From Lachnospiraceae bacterium (GTDB lineage: Bacteria > Bacillota > Clostridia > Lachnospirales > Lachnospiraceae), in assembly GCA_017480565.1 (NCBI GenBank), contig JAFVAL010000021.1:1-44146 (forward strand): a stretch of 44,146 nucleotides of DNA. Direction: 5' to 3'. The notes under the pieces are model-generated. The model saw only the letters and a program-made list of their open reading frames with translations. It was not told where the DNA came from and did not search any database. This document shows, one piece after another, positions 25,323 to 33,566 of the stretch. The position numbers and the translations under genes are program-made. Positions within the stretch are counted from its first letter, which is position 1. Every line of letters begins with the position of its first letter.

Positions 25323-26330
25323 TCAGACACTGTCTCGATCCAATAACGAGATCGGTATGATAATAGAATGCTCTCCAGCATCTTCTCCCGGTGTGCCAAT
25401 CTCCATCATGCGGAGCAATTCATTTGCAATCGTCTCTCCAACCTGGTCGATGGGCTGAATGATCGTGGTAATAGCAGGATTGGTGGCCGCCAGCATATCG
25501 CTGGAATCGTAACCGACGATCTTGACATCTTCCGGGACACGAACCCCAAGTTCTAAAAGACCTTTCAGCGCACCGATCGCAAATGCATCGTTTAGGCACA
25601 TGATTCCATCGAAAGGATCGTTGGCGAGGTATTCCTTGACAGCACGTCTGGCTGCACGGATCGACATTCGTTCCAGATGAATTTGCTTTCCGGCATCTGG
25701 GGCGATCCCGTATTCTGACAACGCCTTTTCATAGCCCTCTAAACGCTTTACGTGCGTGTAGTTCTGGGGCGTCATTAAAATACCAATGTTCCGGCATCCT
25801 GCATCCAACATGCGCTTGGTTCCGAGATATCCACCCATGACATTGTCACAGGTTACATTTACAACATTTTCCTGATTCGGCTCTCTGGCCGGATCGGCAT
25901 CCAGATAAACGGTTGGGAGATTGATATAACCTGCATCGGCAGGATTCTCACGAACGATATGAACCACTCCTGAGACTTGCTGAGACTGCAATGTACGAAT
26001 ACATGCAAGCTCTTGCTCTTTGTCACGCCCGGTGTTGAGAATGATGCTCGCATAGCCTCGCGCAAACATATAAGACTGCACAGTGCTTGCAACATCCCCA
26101 AAATACACACCGGTGATGTCAGGGATCAAAATGCCGATTGTCATGTTGCGGCTGGTTCTCAAACCCTTCGCCAACATGTTGGGCACATAATGATAAGCGT
26201 CCATGATTTCATGCACGCGCGCTTCAGTTTCTTTTGAATAACGGCCTGTTTTGTTGATGATTCTGGAAACGGTCGCAACAGAAACTCCAGCGAGTTCTGC
26301 GATCCGTCGAATTGAAATTTGATTGTCCAT
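25323..26330 (-). CDS. LacI-family transcriptional regulator
   Basis: The 335-residue product starts MDNQISIRRIAELAGVSVAT with the LacI helix-turn-helix (VSRIINKTGRYS), a hinge (PNMLAKGLRT), and a sugar-binding core (IGILIPDITGVYFGDV, ILNTGRDKEQE, VGYDSSDM, TTIIQPIDQVGE). The ATG at 26330 has GAGGGG upstream; a longer open frame reaching 26591 has no ribosome site and crosses the repeat region. Its neighbour carries two GTAAACGTTTAC sites, the typical target of this family, so it probably represses the binding protein and epimerase. The ligand is unknown. Confidence 0.92.
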   Translation of the reverse strand: MDNQISIRRIAELAGVSVATVSRIINKTGRYSKETEARVHEIMDAYHYVPNMLAKGLRTSRNMTIGILIPDITGVYFGDVASTVQSYMFARGYASIILNTGRDKEQELACIRTLQSQQVSGVVHIVRENPADAGYINLPTVYLDADPAREPNQENVVNVTCDNVMGGYLGTKRMLDAGCRNIGILMTPQNYTHVKRLEGYEKALSEYGIAPDAGKQIHLERMSIRAARRAVKEYLANDPFDGIMCLNDAFAIGALKGLLELGVRVPEDVKIVGYDSSDMLAATNPAITTIIQPIDQVGETIANELLRMMEIGTPGEDAGEHSIIIPISLLDRDSV

Positions 26331-26479
26331 AGCATACCCCTCAATAGCCTTTATCATAGGACAAAATGAGGAAAAAGACAAGAAGAAAAGGGCCGGGAGG
26401 TTGGTGCGTTCCCTTAAGTCAACTTTTCTTCTCCCGCCGCCATAAAAGTTTGCAATTATAGTTCGATAATTAAAAGGAT

Positions 26480-26515
26480 GCCAACCTGAGAAGCTTTTTC
26501 GAAGCTCAGGTTGGC
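26480..26515. repeat. Strong hairpin related to the GCCAAC element
   Basis: GCCAACCTGAG (26480-26490) pairs with CTCAGGTTGGC (26505-26515). It shares ATGCCAAC with the elements at 23037 and 26552. It lies upstream of the LacI gene and downstream of the aldose epimerase gene on the minus strand and may stop transcription between them. Confidence 0.55.
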
Positions 26516-26551
26516 GTCTATTCTTATAATAGGTCAAAAAGGATGATAAAA

Positions 26552-26618
26552 ATGCCAACTCTTGTCCCGGGAAAAAGGAATTAGTTGGCAAGGGTTAAAA
26601 TAGACGGGAAAGAGAAAG
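26552..26618 (-). repeat. Dispersed intergenic hairpin element, copy 2
   Basis: GCCAACT (26554-26560) pairs with AGTTGGC (26583-26589), then TAGACGG and a tail ending GAGAAAG, matching the copy at 23037-23100 in order and spacing. It directly follows the stop of the aldose epimerase gene. Confidence 0.6.
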
Positions 26619-26619
26619 C

Positions 26620-27498
26620 CTACTCCACCGTAATCACTTGCATATGTGCCCTAATCTCGCCAGCCTCCAGACGCTGGATGCTTCTCTTCTTCTCAAAGGT
26701 CTTATCGGTATCTTCATCATCGGCCAGACCTACCATCGGTTCCATGCAAAGGAAAGGCATTCTGCCGGGCTTTGTCCAGAAAATGATGTGAGTGAATCCT
26801 GTGAAATCCAGGGTGGTTGCATAAGAATTGTTGCGGCTCTTCAGGGTCACTTTACGTGACTTCAGGGAGTCCGTGTCAAACATCCAGGCACCATTTTCAA
26901 AGATTCCACCGATGAAAAGATCCTGCTGTTTTTCAAGACCCGGCTGCATTTCATTTGCGATCAGGCCATTTCTCACGACATGAATCGGCGCGGTTTCGGG
27001 TTCTTCAAAATGCAAATACAGATCTTTTAACATATCGTCGGATTCTTCGATCGGCACGTTATAAGTGGTGTGTGCGCCTGTGCAATAGTACATTTGCTCT
27101 GTTCCGAGATTCTCAACCTCGTAGGTAATGCGCAGACAATTGCCTTCTACCTGGTAGATCGCACGGAAGCCGAAATCGAACGGATAATGCTCTTTTGTAA
27201 ATGCATTTGCCTTGGTGTACAGTACTACTTTGTCCTTTTCACAAGATGCAACGTCAAACTCCGTCTCGCGGATAAATCCATGGTTTTCCATGTTGTAGAG
27301 TTTGCCCTGAATATAAGTCTCGTCATCTTTCAGGATCGAAACAATCGGGAAGCAGATGGACGTTCTGCGAGGCCAGTACTCTTTGTCGTAGGCCCAGATG
27401 TGTTCTTTCCCGGTCTTTTTGTTGAACAGACGCTCCAGTGTTGCAGCGTAGGTATTGATCTGCACCAAAATGTTTTCGTTTTCAATCGTAATTAACAT
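26620..27498 (-). CDS. Aldose 1-epimerase family protein
   Basis: The 292-residue product has the galactose-mutarotase-like fold: RRTSICFPIVSILKDD, the conserved YNMENHGFIRETEF (His), FGFRAIYQVEGNCLRITYEVEN and TGAHTTYNVPI (His), with a late glutamate-bearing stretch CMEPMVGLADD. These proteins interconvert alpha and beta anomers of sugars; the closest subgroup by pattern is the LacX-like one. The ATG has AAGGAG upstream. It faces the same way as the sugar genes and probably belongs to the same catabolic locus. Its stop lies against a repeat element. Confidence 0.88.
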   Translation of the reverse strand: MLITIENENILVQINTYAATLERLFNKKTGKEHIWAYDKEYWPRRTSICFPIVSILKDDETYIQGKLYNMENHGFIRETEFDVASCEKDKVVLYTKANAFTKEHYPFDFGFRAIYQVEGNCLRITYEVENLGTEQMYYCTGAHTTYNVPIEESDDMLKDLYLHFEEPETAPIHVVRNGLIANEMQPGLEKQQDLFIGGIFENGAWMFDTDSLKSRKVTLKSRNNSYATTLDFTGFTHIIFWTKPGRMPFLCMEPMVGLADDEDTDKTFEKKRSIQRLEAGEIRAHMQVITVE

Positions 27499-27634
27499 GT
27501 CGTACTCCTTTTACATTAAGCCGTTTTACACCGCGGATGATTGTGGACAAATGAGATTCCTCGTTGGCAGCAATCATCCTTTTGTTCGCTTATATTTTAC
27601 TGCAAAACGCGGGTGCTTTCAATCCTCTTAGTAG

Positions 27635-28333
27635 TCACGCACCGAGATCGCCGCGCAGACGATGCAGTTCTTCTAAGTCCTCCGGAGGGATCGGCGTGAC
27701 GTAATCTGCAAGCAACGCATTTAGCTGTTCCACGGAGGAGAAACCGATCAGTGCACACTTCGGGAACGACCAGGAAAGGATGAAACGGATCAGCGATGCG
27801 CCAAGCGGAACGCTGTTTTCCTGCATCTGTTTGAGCTTTTGAAGGATCAATTCATTTTCGGGCAGGTTATAAACAACATTTTGGAAAAACGGGATCTTTG
27901 TACCTGCGAACTGTTTGTGAAAATATCCGTTGCACAGAGACATTGCCGACATAGCCGGCAGGTGTGACTCTTCATGGTAAGCCAGGATGTCCCCGCCAAG
28001 GTATGTCATGTCGGAAGTGGACAGAAACTGTGGGAGCATCCTTGCGACAGGCGCAGCGAGCTGATTACAGACAAAACCGGCTGCTCCATGCGCTTCGGCA
28101 TACTCTGCGGCCTGCTTCATCCGCTCTGCGGTCCAGTTAGAGCAGCCGTAATATCGTATCTTTCCTTCGCGCACACATTCTTCCAATGTATCGATCAGCG
28201 TTCCGCCCGCCTCTGCCCAGCGATCCATAATGCGAAATGCTTTCTCACGATCCGTATGTGTTCCAAAATGACTTGTACCAAGACCGATTTCAGAGATTTG
28301 CAGGTCGGTTTTGGGTAAAGATAGGATTTGCAT
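27635..28333 (-). pseudogene. Aldo/keto reductase with an internal in-frame deletion
   Basis: The frame starts as a normal aldo/keto reductase (LSLPKTDLQISEIGLGTSHFG, then RIMDRWAEAGGTLIDT) and resumes as LEECVREGKIRYYGCSNWT, continuing to the usual C-terminus. Family members have roughly 80 more residues between these points, including the catalytic Tyr, Lys and His. At 232 residues the protein keeps the barrel end and part of the cofactor region but cannot be an active reductase. The reading frame is intact and a GGAGG site precedes the ATG, so it may still be translated. A fragment of another reductase lies at 30992. Confidence 0.8.
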
Positions 28334-28981
28334 GATAGAGTTCCTCCTTCAGAGCTAGATTTCTATACTGTAATTACGTTGCCTGTACGTTACATCCATA
28401 ATATCAGACGAGTGAAAGCATGTCTTCTACAGGTTTTGCTTTTTGATGCTTTTTTGCACACAAGGAGAATACTTTTACCGAAGAAAAACGATTCCCGGGG
28501 GGAGCAGATGCAGGGAGCGGCACAAAAAGGCATATAGGGTCAATCTCCAAATCATTTCGGAAATCTTTGTGAAGAAGCCGGAGAAGAAGTATAAGGCCTG
28601 GTGATGATGTACAAACATAGCAGACTGTGTTGAATTCTCGCTTAATGGTTCATTTCTAAGTGAAACCAAGTGAGATTTAAGTGAGATTTATGCGATATAA
28701 TACAAGCATTAATTGAAGAAGGACGTGCAGTACCGCTTGTTACACGGAGCGTTTGCCCATCATAATCAGTGATGGGATTTCACAGTTTTATTGGGAAGTG
28801 TTTGATCCGTACGTCCAGGAAGACGCTGTCTTCGACTGGAAATCCGGCCTGAATAACCACTGGGGCAACTATCTGGTAGATGTTCTGCGAGCGTTGCATG
28901 TATTAAGGACTCGTTGACAAAGAAAAGAAATAAGTTTAAAATGAAGTAGAATTCATATTAAACTTGATTTTGAGGTGTGTC
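28334..28981. other. 650-base gap with decayed coding fragments
   Basis: No complete gene is visible. A duplicated AAGTGAGATTT (about 28668-28690) precedes TATAAT at 28696. Then a frame reads ALIEEGRAVPLVTRS, reminiscent of the start of S24-type signal peptidases, and another frame to about 28918 reads QFYWEVFDPYVQEDAVFDW and NNHWGNYLVDVLRAL before a stop. A CCCATCA/TGATGGG hairpin lies at 28757-28777. I take these as remnants of deleted genes; the assignments are weak. Confidence 0.35.
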
Positions 28982-30208
28982 ATGACTTATATTCATCGTT
29001 CCCTGGAAAGAAAATTTCTCAAGATGAGCAGCTCCTTCAAGGTGGTTATGGTGACGGGGGCAAGACAGGTAGGTAAATCAACTATGCTGAAGCATCTGGC
29101 ACAGAATACCGGCAGAGGCTATGTGTCTATGGATGACTCGGATGTCAGAGAACTCGCTAACCGTGATCCTAAGCTGTTTTTCCAGATGTATCAACCGCCT
29201 ATTCTTATTGATGAAGCACAGAAGGCGCCTGCTCTGTTCGAGCAGATTAAAATCCTTTGCGATGAAAGCGATGAAAGAGGTCGTTTCTGGCTGACCGGCT
29301 CTCAGAGCAAGAAGCTCATGAAGCAGGCGGGAGATTCCCTGGCAGGCCGAATTGGAGTCCTGAAAATGTATAGTCTATCAGCAAAGGAGATGGAGGGCAG
29401 ACCGGATGATATTCTGGAAGACTATACACTTCCTGCTCTTTTAAAGAGGAGTGAAGGCCGTCCTGATAACAACATCCTGGATGTATATACCCGCATCTGG
29501 GAAGGTGGTATGCCGGATATGATATCCATGGATGCGGAACTTCGCAGAGAATACTGGAATTCCTATATTGATGCGTATCTTATGAGGGATGCGGTAGATG
29601 ACAACGGTATTCAGGATACAGAGGGATTCCGGAAACTTCTAAGGGCATGTGCTGCTTTTTCGGGGGAGCTAATCAACTACAATGATCTGGGAAATGCTGC
29701 CGGAGTTTCCGGTGCAACAGCAAAGGAATGGGTCAAAGTTCTTCAGACAATGGGAATCATCTTTTTGCTGGAGCCATACTATAATAATGAGTTGAAGCGC
29801 ATGATCAAGACGCCGAAGCTGTATTTCTGCGATACCGGATTATGTGCCTATCTGTCTTCCTGGACCAGTCGTGACACTCTGATGAACGGTGCAGCATCCG
29901 GTCATTATCTGGAGAACTATGTAGTTGCCGAAATGCTTCGCAATGCTTCTTACGGAGAAAAGAAAGTGAATCTGAATTTCTACAGAGATACAAACCAAAA
30001 AGAAATCGATCTGGTTTTGGAAACAGACGGACAGCTGCATCCATTTGAGATCAAGCGCGCTGCATCACCGGAGAGAAAAGTAATCAGAGCTTTTCCCCTA
30101 CTTGAAAAAAGTGGAAAAGAAATCGGAGCCGGCGGTATCATCTGTATGACGGCTAAGCCGTTCCCGATTGATGCAAAGAACAACATGATACCTGTCAATC
30201 TGCTATAA
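28982..30208 (+). CDS. AAA_14/DUF4143 ATP-binding protein
   Basis: The 408-residue product carries Walker A GARQVGKST near residue 24, Walker B PPILIDEAQKAP, sensor TGSQSKKLMKQ, then a winged-helix region (YNDLGNAAGVSGATAKEWVKV) and the DUF4143 part (KTPKLYFCDTGLCAYLSSW) ending in EIDLVLETDGQLHPFEIKRA, which has an endonuclease-like E-D-E-K arrangement. This is a large family of stand-alone ATPases in gut Firmicutes and Bacteroidetes with unknown function, often in variable regions. The ATG at 28982 with GAGGTG upstream is preferred to the TTG at 28964. Its position among gene scars fits insertion into a variable spot. Confidence 0.92.
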   Translation: MTYIHRSLERKFLKMSSSFKVVMVTGARQVGKSTMLKHLAQNTGRGYVSMDDSDVRELANRDPKLFFQMYQPPILIDEAQKAPALFEQIKILCDESDERGRFWLTGSQSKKLMKQAGDSLAGRIGVLKMYSLSAKEMEGRPDDILEDYTLPALLKRSEGRPDNNILDVYTRIWEGGMPDMISMDAELRREYWNSYIDAYLMRDAVDDNGIQDTEGFRKLLRACAAFSGELINYNDLGNAAGVSGATAKEWVKVLQTMGIIFLLEPYYNNELKRMIKTPKLYFCDTGLCAYLSSWTSRDTLMNGAASGHYLENYVVAEMLRNASYGEKKVNLNFYRDTNQKEIDLVLETDGQLHPFEIKRAASPERKVIRAFPLLEKSGKEIGAGGIICMTAKPFPIDAKNNMIPVNLL

Positions 30209-30222
30209 AGATAAAACACAGA

Positions 30223-30483
30223 ATGGATAACAAGCTGGTATGTATTTCTATGCGAGGAGAGAATCGAGTATATGTATTTAAGAATGATGGCACGGGGTTT
30301 ATGAAACTTGCATATCATTTTACATGCGGGAGGAAGCCTTGCAGCGTAAAATTAATAGGAAAATACCTATATGTACTTTGCCAGGAAGATTCAACTGTCG
30401 AAGTTTACAAGGTGGGGTGCACAAAAGCAGAACTGTTGACGAAAACAAGTACAGCCCAACCTGTGGCATTTATCACGACATGA
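30223..30483 (+). pseudogene. C-terminal fragment of a lactonase-type beta-propeller protein
   Basis: The 86-residue frame reads like the last two blades of a 6-phosphogluconolactonase-type (lactonase) protein: SMRGENRVYVFKNDG, KLAYHFTCGRKPCSVKL, YLYVLCQEDSTVEVYKV, QPVAFIT. Full proteins are about 340-350 residues, so most of the gene is missing. The ATG at 30223 lacks a clear ribosome site. It is probably a deletion remnant fused behind the DUF4143 gene. Confidence 0.65.
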
Positions 30484-30529
30484 TCAGATCGTTTCGATTG
30501 AGTAATAAAAACGGAAAGGAAGAAAGAAA

Positions 30530-30877
30530 ATGGAAAGTTTAGAAACAACATGCCTAATGATTATTGGAAATGCAGGGGCAGCAAGAGCTTCTTATGTAGA
30601 GGCAATTGAAGTTGCAAGAGAAGGTGACTTTGAAGAAGCAGAAAAGATTATGGCCAGGGCTGGTGAGGAATTTCTGGAGGCCCATAGAGCACATGCAGCA
30701 ATGCTGAGTGCAGCTTCTGCTGGTGAAAGCTTAATTACAGAAGAAGACAAGGAATCGCCGGAGGAGGCCTTGCGTCTTTTGATGATTCACGCAGAGGACC
30801 AGCTGATGGCTGCGGATTCCTTCAGCATTCTGTGTGAACAATTCATTGAGCTTTACAAGAAGCTTTTAACAAAATAA
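30530..30877 (+). CDS. PTS lactose/cellobiose-type IIA component
   Basis: The 115-residue product matches the all-helical Lac/Cel IIA family: CLMIIGNAGAARASYVEAI, GDFEEAEKIMARAGEEFLEA, AHAAMLS and LLMIHAEDQLMAADSF, with His87 as the phosphorylation site. It would take phosphate from HPr and pass it to a IIB component for uptake of a beta-glucoside or lactose-type sugar. No IIB or IIC gene is in the window. The lactonase fragment before it suggests a sugar locus cut by a deletion. AAGGAAGAAAG precedes the ATG and a strong terminator follows. Confidence 0.9.
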   Translation: MESLETTCLMIIGNAGAARASYVEAIEVAREGDFEEAEKIMARAGEEFLEAHRAHAAMLSAASAGESLITEEDKESPEEALRLLMIHAEDQLMAADSFSILCEQFIELYKKLLTK

Positions 30878-30915
30878 GCCAATCATTTTCTTCTATATGG
30901 ATAGTGCTATGTTGC

Positions 30916-30965
30916 CTCAAAAAGGATCTGTGTTTGCTTGCCGTTTCAACAGATCCTTTTTGAGC
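30916..30965 (+). terminator. Terminator after the PTS IIA gene
   Basis: Arms CTCAAAAAGGATCTGT and ACAGATCCTTTTTGAG form a 16-base-pair stem with a run of T in the second arm. Confidence 0.85.
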
Positions 30966-30991
30966 ACATGGGAAAAAGGAGGATCGTACAA

Positions 30992-31108
30992 ATGGGATAT
31001 TTAGGTGAAGAAACAAAAAAATTGGGGTTCGGCTTGATGAGACTGCCTAAAAATGAAGAAGGAATTAATGTCGAACAGGTTAAGCAGATGGTAGATGGGA
31101 CACAATGA
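30992..31108 (+). pseudogene. N-terminal fragment of an aldo/keto reductase
   Basis: AAAAAGGAGG precedes an ATG that reads MGYLGEETKKLGFGLMRLPK and continues to EQVKQMVDG, the start of a ferredoxin-linked-type aldo/keto reductase, then meets a stop after 38 codons. The next bases, in another frame, encode an integrase tail, so the gene was cut by a deletion or recombination here. Confidence 0.75.
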
Positions 31109-31202
31109 TATCACGGTGACCATGGGGGTCTACAACCATATTTCAGATCGTCGCCGGATCACACAGGAAATTTCCAGACTTGATCAATATATGGCACAAT
31201 GA
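31095..31202 (+). pseudogene. C-terminal fragment of a tyrosine recombinase
   Basis: The frame reads GHNDITVTMGVYNHISDRRR and ends DQYMAQ. GH-DI-TTM-VY is the last catalytic block of tyrosine recombinases, including the nucleophilic Tyr. The rest of the enzyme is missing. Together with nearby direct repeats it marks the site of a lost mobile element. Confidence 0.7.
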
Positions 31203-31319
31203 TACCTAGATAGGCGTGTGAGAACAATGGAATTAATGAGGACGATACGGGACAAAAATCTTAAGATTAATGAAGAATTTTGGCGAAAAAATTTCCTGTT
31301 ACGAGAAATTTTCTGTACG

Positions 31320-31389
31320 AAAATGTGGTCAAAATGTGGTCAAAACGCCTTTTTTGGGCAAAAATGGACGATTTTTTTGACCACAAAAG
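31320..31389. repeat. GTGGTC repeats beside the integrase remnant
   Basis: AAAATGTGGTC occurs twice in tandem from 31320, and TTTTGACCACAAAA at 31375 is an inverted copy. This spacing fits arm sites of the vanished integrase. The same motif, inverted, is at 21629-21644. Confidence 0.5.
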
Positions 31390-31461
31390 TTTAGAAGAAA
31401 CGCCGGAAACCCGCATAAAATCAACGTTTTTTGAAAGTTTATTTTTATTTAAGAATTTTTA

Positions 31462-31503
31462 TTAGCACTCACTCTTGACGAGTGCTAATAAAAGTGTTAT
31501 AGT
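31462..31503 (+). promoter_or_regulatory. CIRCE element overlapping the hsp20 promoter
   Basis: TTAGCACTC (31462-31470), nine bases and GAGTGCTAA (31480-31488) form a perfect CIRCE, the HrcA binding site. TTGACG (31475-31480) and TATAGT (31498-31503) with 17-base spacing form the promoter, so HrcA covers the -35 region and heat relieves it. Confidence 0.95.
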
Positions 31504-31624
31504 ACGTCTAGAACAAGGGAAGAGCAAAGGGTTCGTAAGAATCCCAGCTTGGAACTTTTCACATATAGATAGTACTAAAGATGGCGAACCAGGTTCGCTC
31601 AGATAAAGAATGGAGGAATGACTT

Positions 31625-32071
31625 ATGATGTTTACACCTAGCGTTTTTGGAGATAATTTGTTTGATAGCTTTTTCAATGATCCTTTTGACAGCATGTCGC
31701 GTCTGGCAAGACAGACCGGTGAGAAGGCGCAGGGTTTGATGCTTCGCACCGATATCAAGGAACTGGAAGATGGCTATGAGCTGACGATGGATATGCCTGG
31801 TTATAAGAAGGAAGAGATCAGTGCAGAGCTTAAGAATGGTTACTTGACCGTTACTGCTGCGAGAAATGAGAACAATGACGAGCAGGATGATAATGGCAAG
31901 TATATCCGCCGTGAGAGATATTACGGGACCTGCTCCAGAAGCTTCTATGTAGGCAAGGGCTTACATCAGGATGATATTAAGGCGAAGTTTGAGAATGGTA
32001 CTCTTGTACTGAACTTCCCGAAGAATGCACCTCAGGTGGAAGAGAACCACACCATCGCGATTGAGGGATAA
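31625..32071 (+). CDS. hsp20: Hsp20/alpha-crystallin small heat-shock protein
   Basis: The 148-residue product has the alpha-crystallin domain from about residue 40: LRTDIKELEDGYELTMDMPG, ISAELKNGYLTVTAARN, YYGTCSRSFYVGKGL and the conserved NGTLVLNFPK, with a short N-terminal arm (FDSFFNDPFDSMSRL). It is an ATP-independent holdase that forms oligomers and keeps unfolded proteins soluble. GGAGG lies eight bases before the ATG at 31625; an ATG follows immediately in frame. It is controlled by HrcA through the CIRCE site. The leader of about 115 bases contains small hairpins (GGGTTC/AATCCC and GCGAACC/GGTTCGC). Confidence 0.95.
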   Translation: MMFTPSVFGDNLFDSFFNDPFDSMSRLARQTGEKAQGLMLRTDIKELEDGYELTMDMPGYKKEEISAELKNGYLTVTAARNENNDEQDDNGKYIRRERYYGTCSRSFYVGKGLHQDDIKAKFENGTLVLNFPKNAPQVEENHTIAIEG

Positions 32072-32120
32072 TGAATTGCTAACAAGTTACATTTGAATGT
32101 GCTCAATAAACCTTCCTTAA

Positions 32121-32155
32121 GAGAAAATGCTCCGCTTTGTGCGGAGCATTTTCTC
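32121..32155. terminator. Bidirectional terminator between hsp20 and the GNAT gene
   Basis: Arms GAGAAAATGCTCCGC and GCGGAGCATTTTCTC form a 15-base-pair stem around TTTGT, with T-rich flanks usable by both converging genes. Confidence 0.85.
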
Positions 32156-32168
32156 TTATCTGAAACGT

Positions 32169-32615
32169 TTACAAAGTGAGCCAGGTCGGATTTTCGTGGA
32201 ATCCTACGCTTTCATAGACAGGCTTTCCCATGGTGCTTGCAATCAGGAAGAATTGAGTGACGCCTTGGGAGAAGGCGAGCTGTTTGCAGCGCGAGATCAT
32301 TTCATGCGCGATGCCTCTTCTGCGGTGTGACTTTGCGGTGTACATGTTCGCGATGTAGGCGCGGCGGCCGGTTGCATTTGCATAAGAGGGCGGGAAGTCG
32401 AAGATGATGAGTGCGCCGGTGCCGACGATCTCTCCTTCGTCTTCTGCGAGGAATTCGGTGAAGCGCCCGGAGGCGAAGGCGTCGGTGAAGTAGCGATGCA
32501 TCTCATCGTCGATGTCCATGCTTGTAATGTCCTGGCCTTCGTCGGAGAGCTGGGTCTTTCGCAGACGGATCAGATCCGGGATGTCTTTTTCAGTGGCTTT
32601 TCGGTACGTGATCAT
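32169..32615 (-). CDS. GNAT-family N-acetyltransferase
   Basis: The 148-residue product starts ITYRKATEKDIPDLIRLRK and has the acetyl-CoA-binding motif A: YIANMYTAKSHRRRGIAHEMI, followed by PVYESVGFHEN. GNAT enzymes move an acetyl group from acetyl-CoA to an amine; the acceptor is unknown. AAAGGGA precedes the ATG. It is the last gene of a three-gene minus-strand operon after SDR and DUF1848 genes, 15 bases behind the latter. Confidence 0.9.
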   Translation of the reverse strand: MITYRKATEKDIPDLIRLRKTQLSDEGQDITSMDIDDEMHRYFTDAFASGRFTEFLAEDEGEIVGTGALIIFDFPPSYANATGRRAYIANMYTAKSHRRRGIAHEMISRCKQLAFSQGVTQFFLIASTMGKPVYESVGFHENPTWLTL

Positions 32616-32630
32616 GAGAGTCCCTTTCTT

Positions 32631-33563
32631 TCACACAAAATCAAAGGTGAGCTGGCCGGTGAGCCAGGAGGTTTGTTTGGCGTCTTTTACGATGTCGCCT
32701 TCCATCGGTCCGCCGATTAAAAATGCACTGTTCGGGTCGTGTCGCAGATAATTTTCGCGCACGATTTTGGGGTCGTAATTCGCGTAGCAGTAGCAGCAAA
32801 GATGTCCGCAGGTGTTGTAGGCACCGATGTCGCTGCCGATCAGGCAGGTGCAGCCGGGTCTTGCATAGTTTGCATTTTGCGGTTGCAATTCCTGGCCGAT
32901 GGCGCGTTCTAACACTTCTTTGGTCATGCAGCCGGTGGTATCGATGCCAAGCGGGGCGAGCTCATTTCCCTCAAAACAAGTGCGAAGCGTCATCCCGTGT
33001 TTGGACGCGGTTTTGACAAATGTTTCCGCCAGCTCTTTGCGGTCAGCATGGCCAACTTCGCGTGCCTCCGGAAAGTTGCATTTCGTCTTCTCGTAGAGGT
33101 CGATAAAGCTGATGACCACCTGATCGGTGTAGCCGGCAAGTTTTTCGGCCATCCGCGCAAAGGCCTCTTTGTGAAATGCAAGCGAATAGGTTTCGCTTAA
33201 GAAAATCGGGTCGTAGCGCCAGCCGATGGCTTTTGGACCGACGATGTCAGAGAGTGCCTGAAAGGCTTCGATGACGTAGTCGACAGGCGGGACATTTGGC
33301 TCAATCTCTCTGCCGTAAGGCGTGATGGTCACGAACCAAAACTGGCGAAATGCAGCAAGTTCGTTCATGCGCGGGATCATCGGAGCCGGATTCTTCGTGC
33401 AAAATGCGATCAGATCGACGACGTCCGGTGAGATGCGGTAGCGAGTCACCTGCTGCGGATAATAAGGATTTCGCACGCAGACGAAGCCTTCCCTTACGCG
33501 GTTAAAAAACCATTCGCTGTAGTAGGCGGGGATGTCGGTGCGTTGCCCGGTGTTTAAAATCAT
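32631..33563 (-). CDS. DUF1848 family protein
   Basis: The 310-residue product matches DUF1848: ILNTGQRTDIPAYYSEWFFN, GFVCVRNPYYPQQV, WRYDPIFLSE, and a C-terminal cysteine cluster CTCLIGSDIGAYNTCGHLCC followed by YCYANYDPK. The cysteines could hold an iron-sulfur cluster, and the fold is thought to be radical-SAM-like, but no reaction is established. The ATG lies three bases after the SDR stop, so they are translated together. Confidence 0.88.
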   Translation of the reverse strand: MILNTGQRTDIPAYYSEWFFNRVREGFVCVRNPYYPQQVTRYRISPDVVDLIAFCTKNPAPMIPRMNELAAFRQFWFVTITPYGREIEPNVPPVDYVIEAFQALSDIVGPKAIGWRYDPIFLSETYSLAFHKEAFARMAEKLAGYTDQVVISFIDLYEKTKCNFPEAREVGHADRKELAETFVKTASKHGMTLRTCFEGNELAPLGIDTTGCMTKEVLERAIGQELQPQNANYARPGCTCLIGSDIGAYNTCGHLCCYCYANYDPKIVRENYLRHDPNSAFLIGGPMEGDIVKDAKQTSWLTGQLTFDFV

Positions 33564-33566
33564 GGC

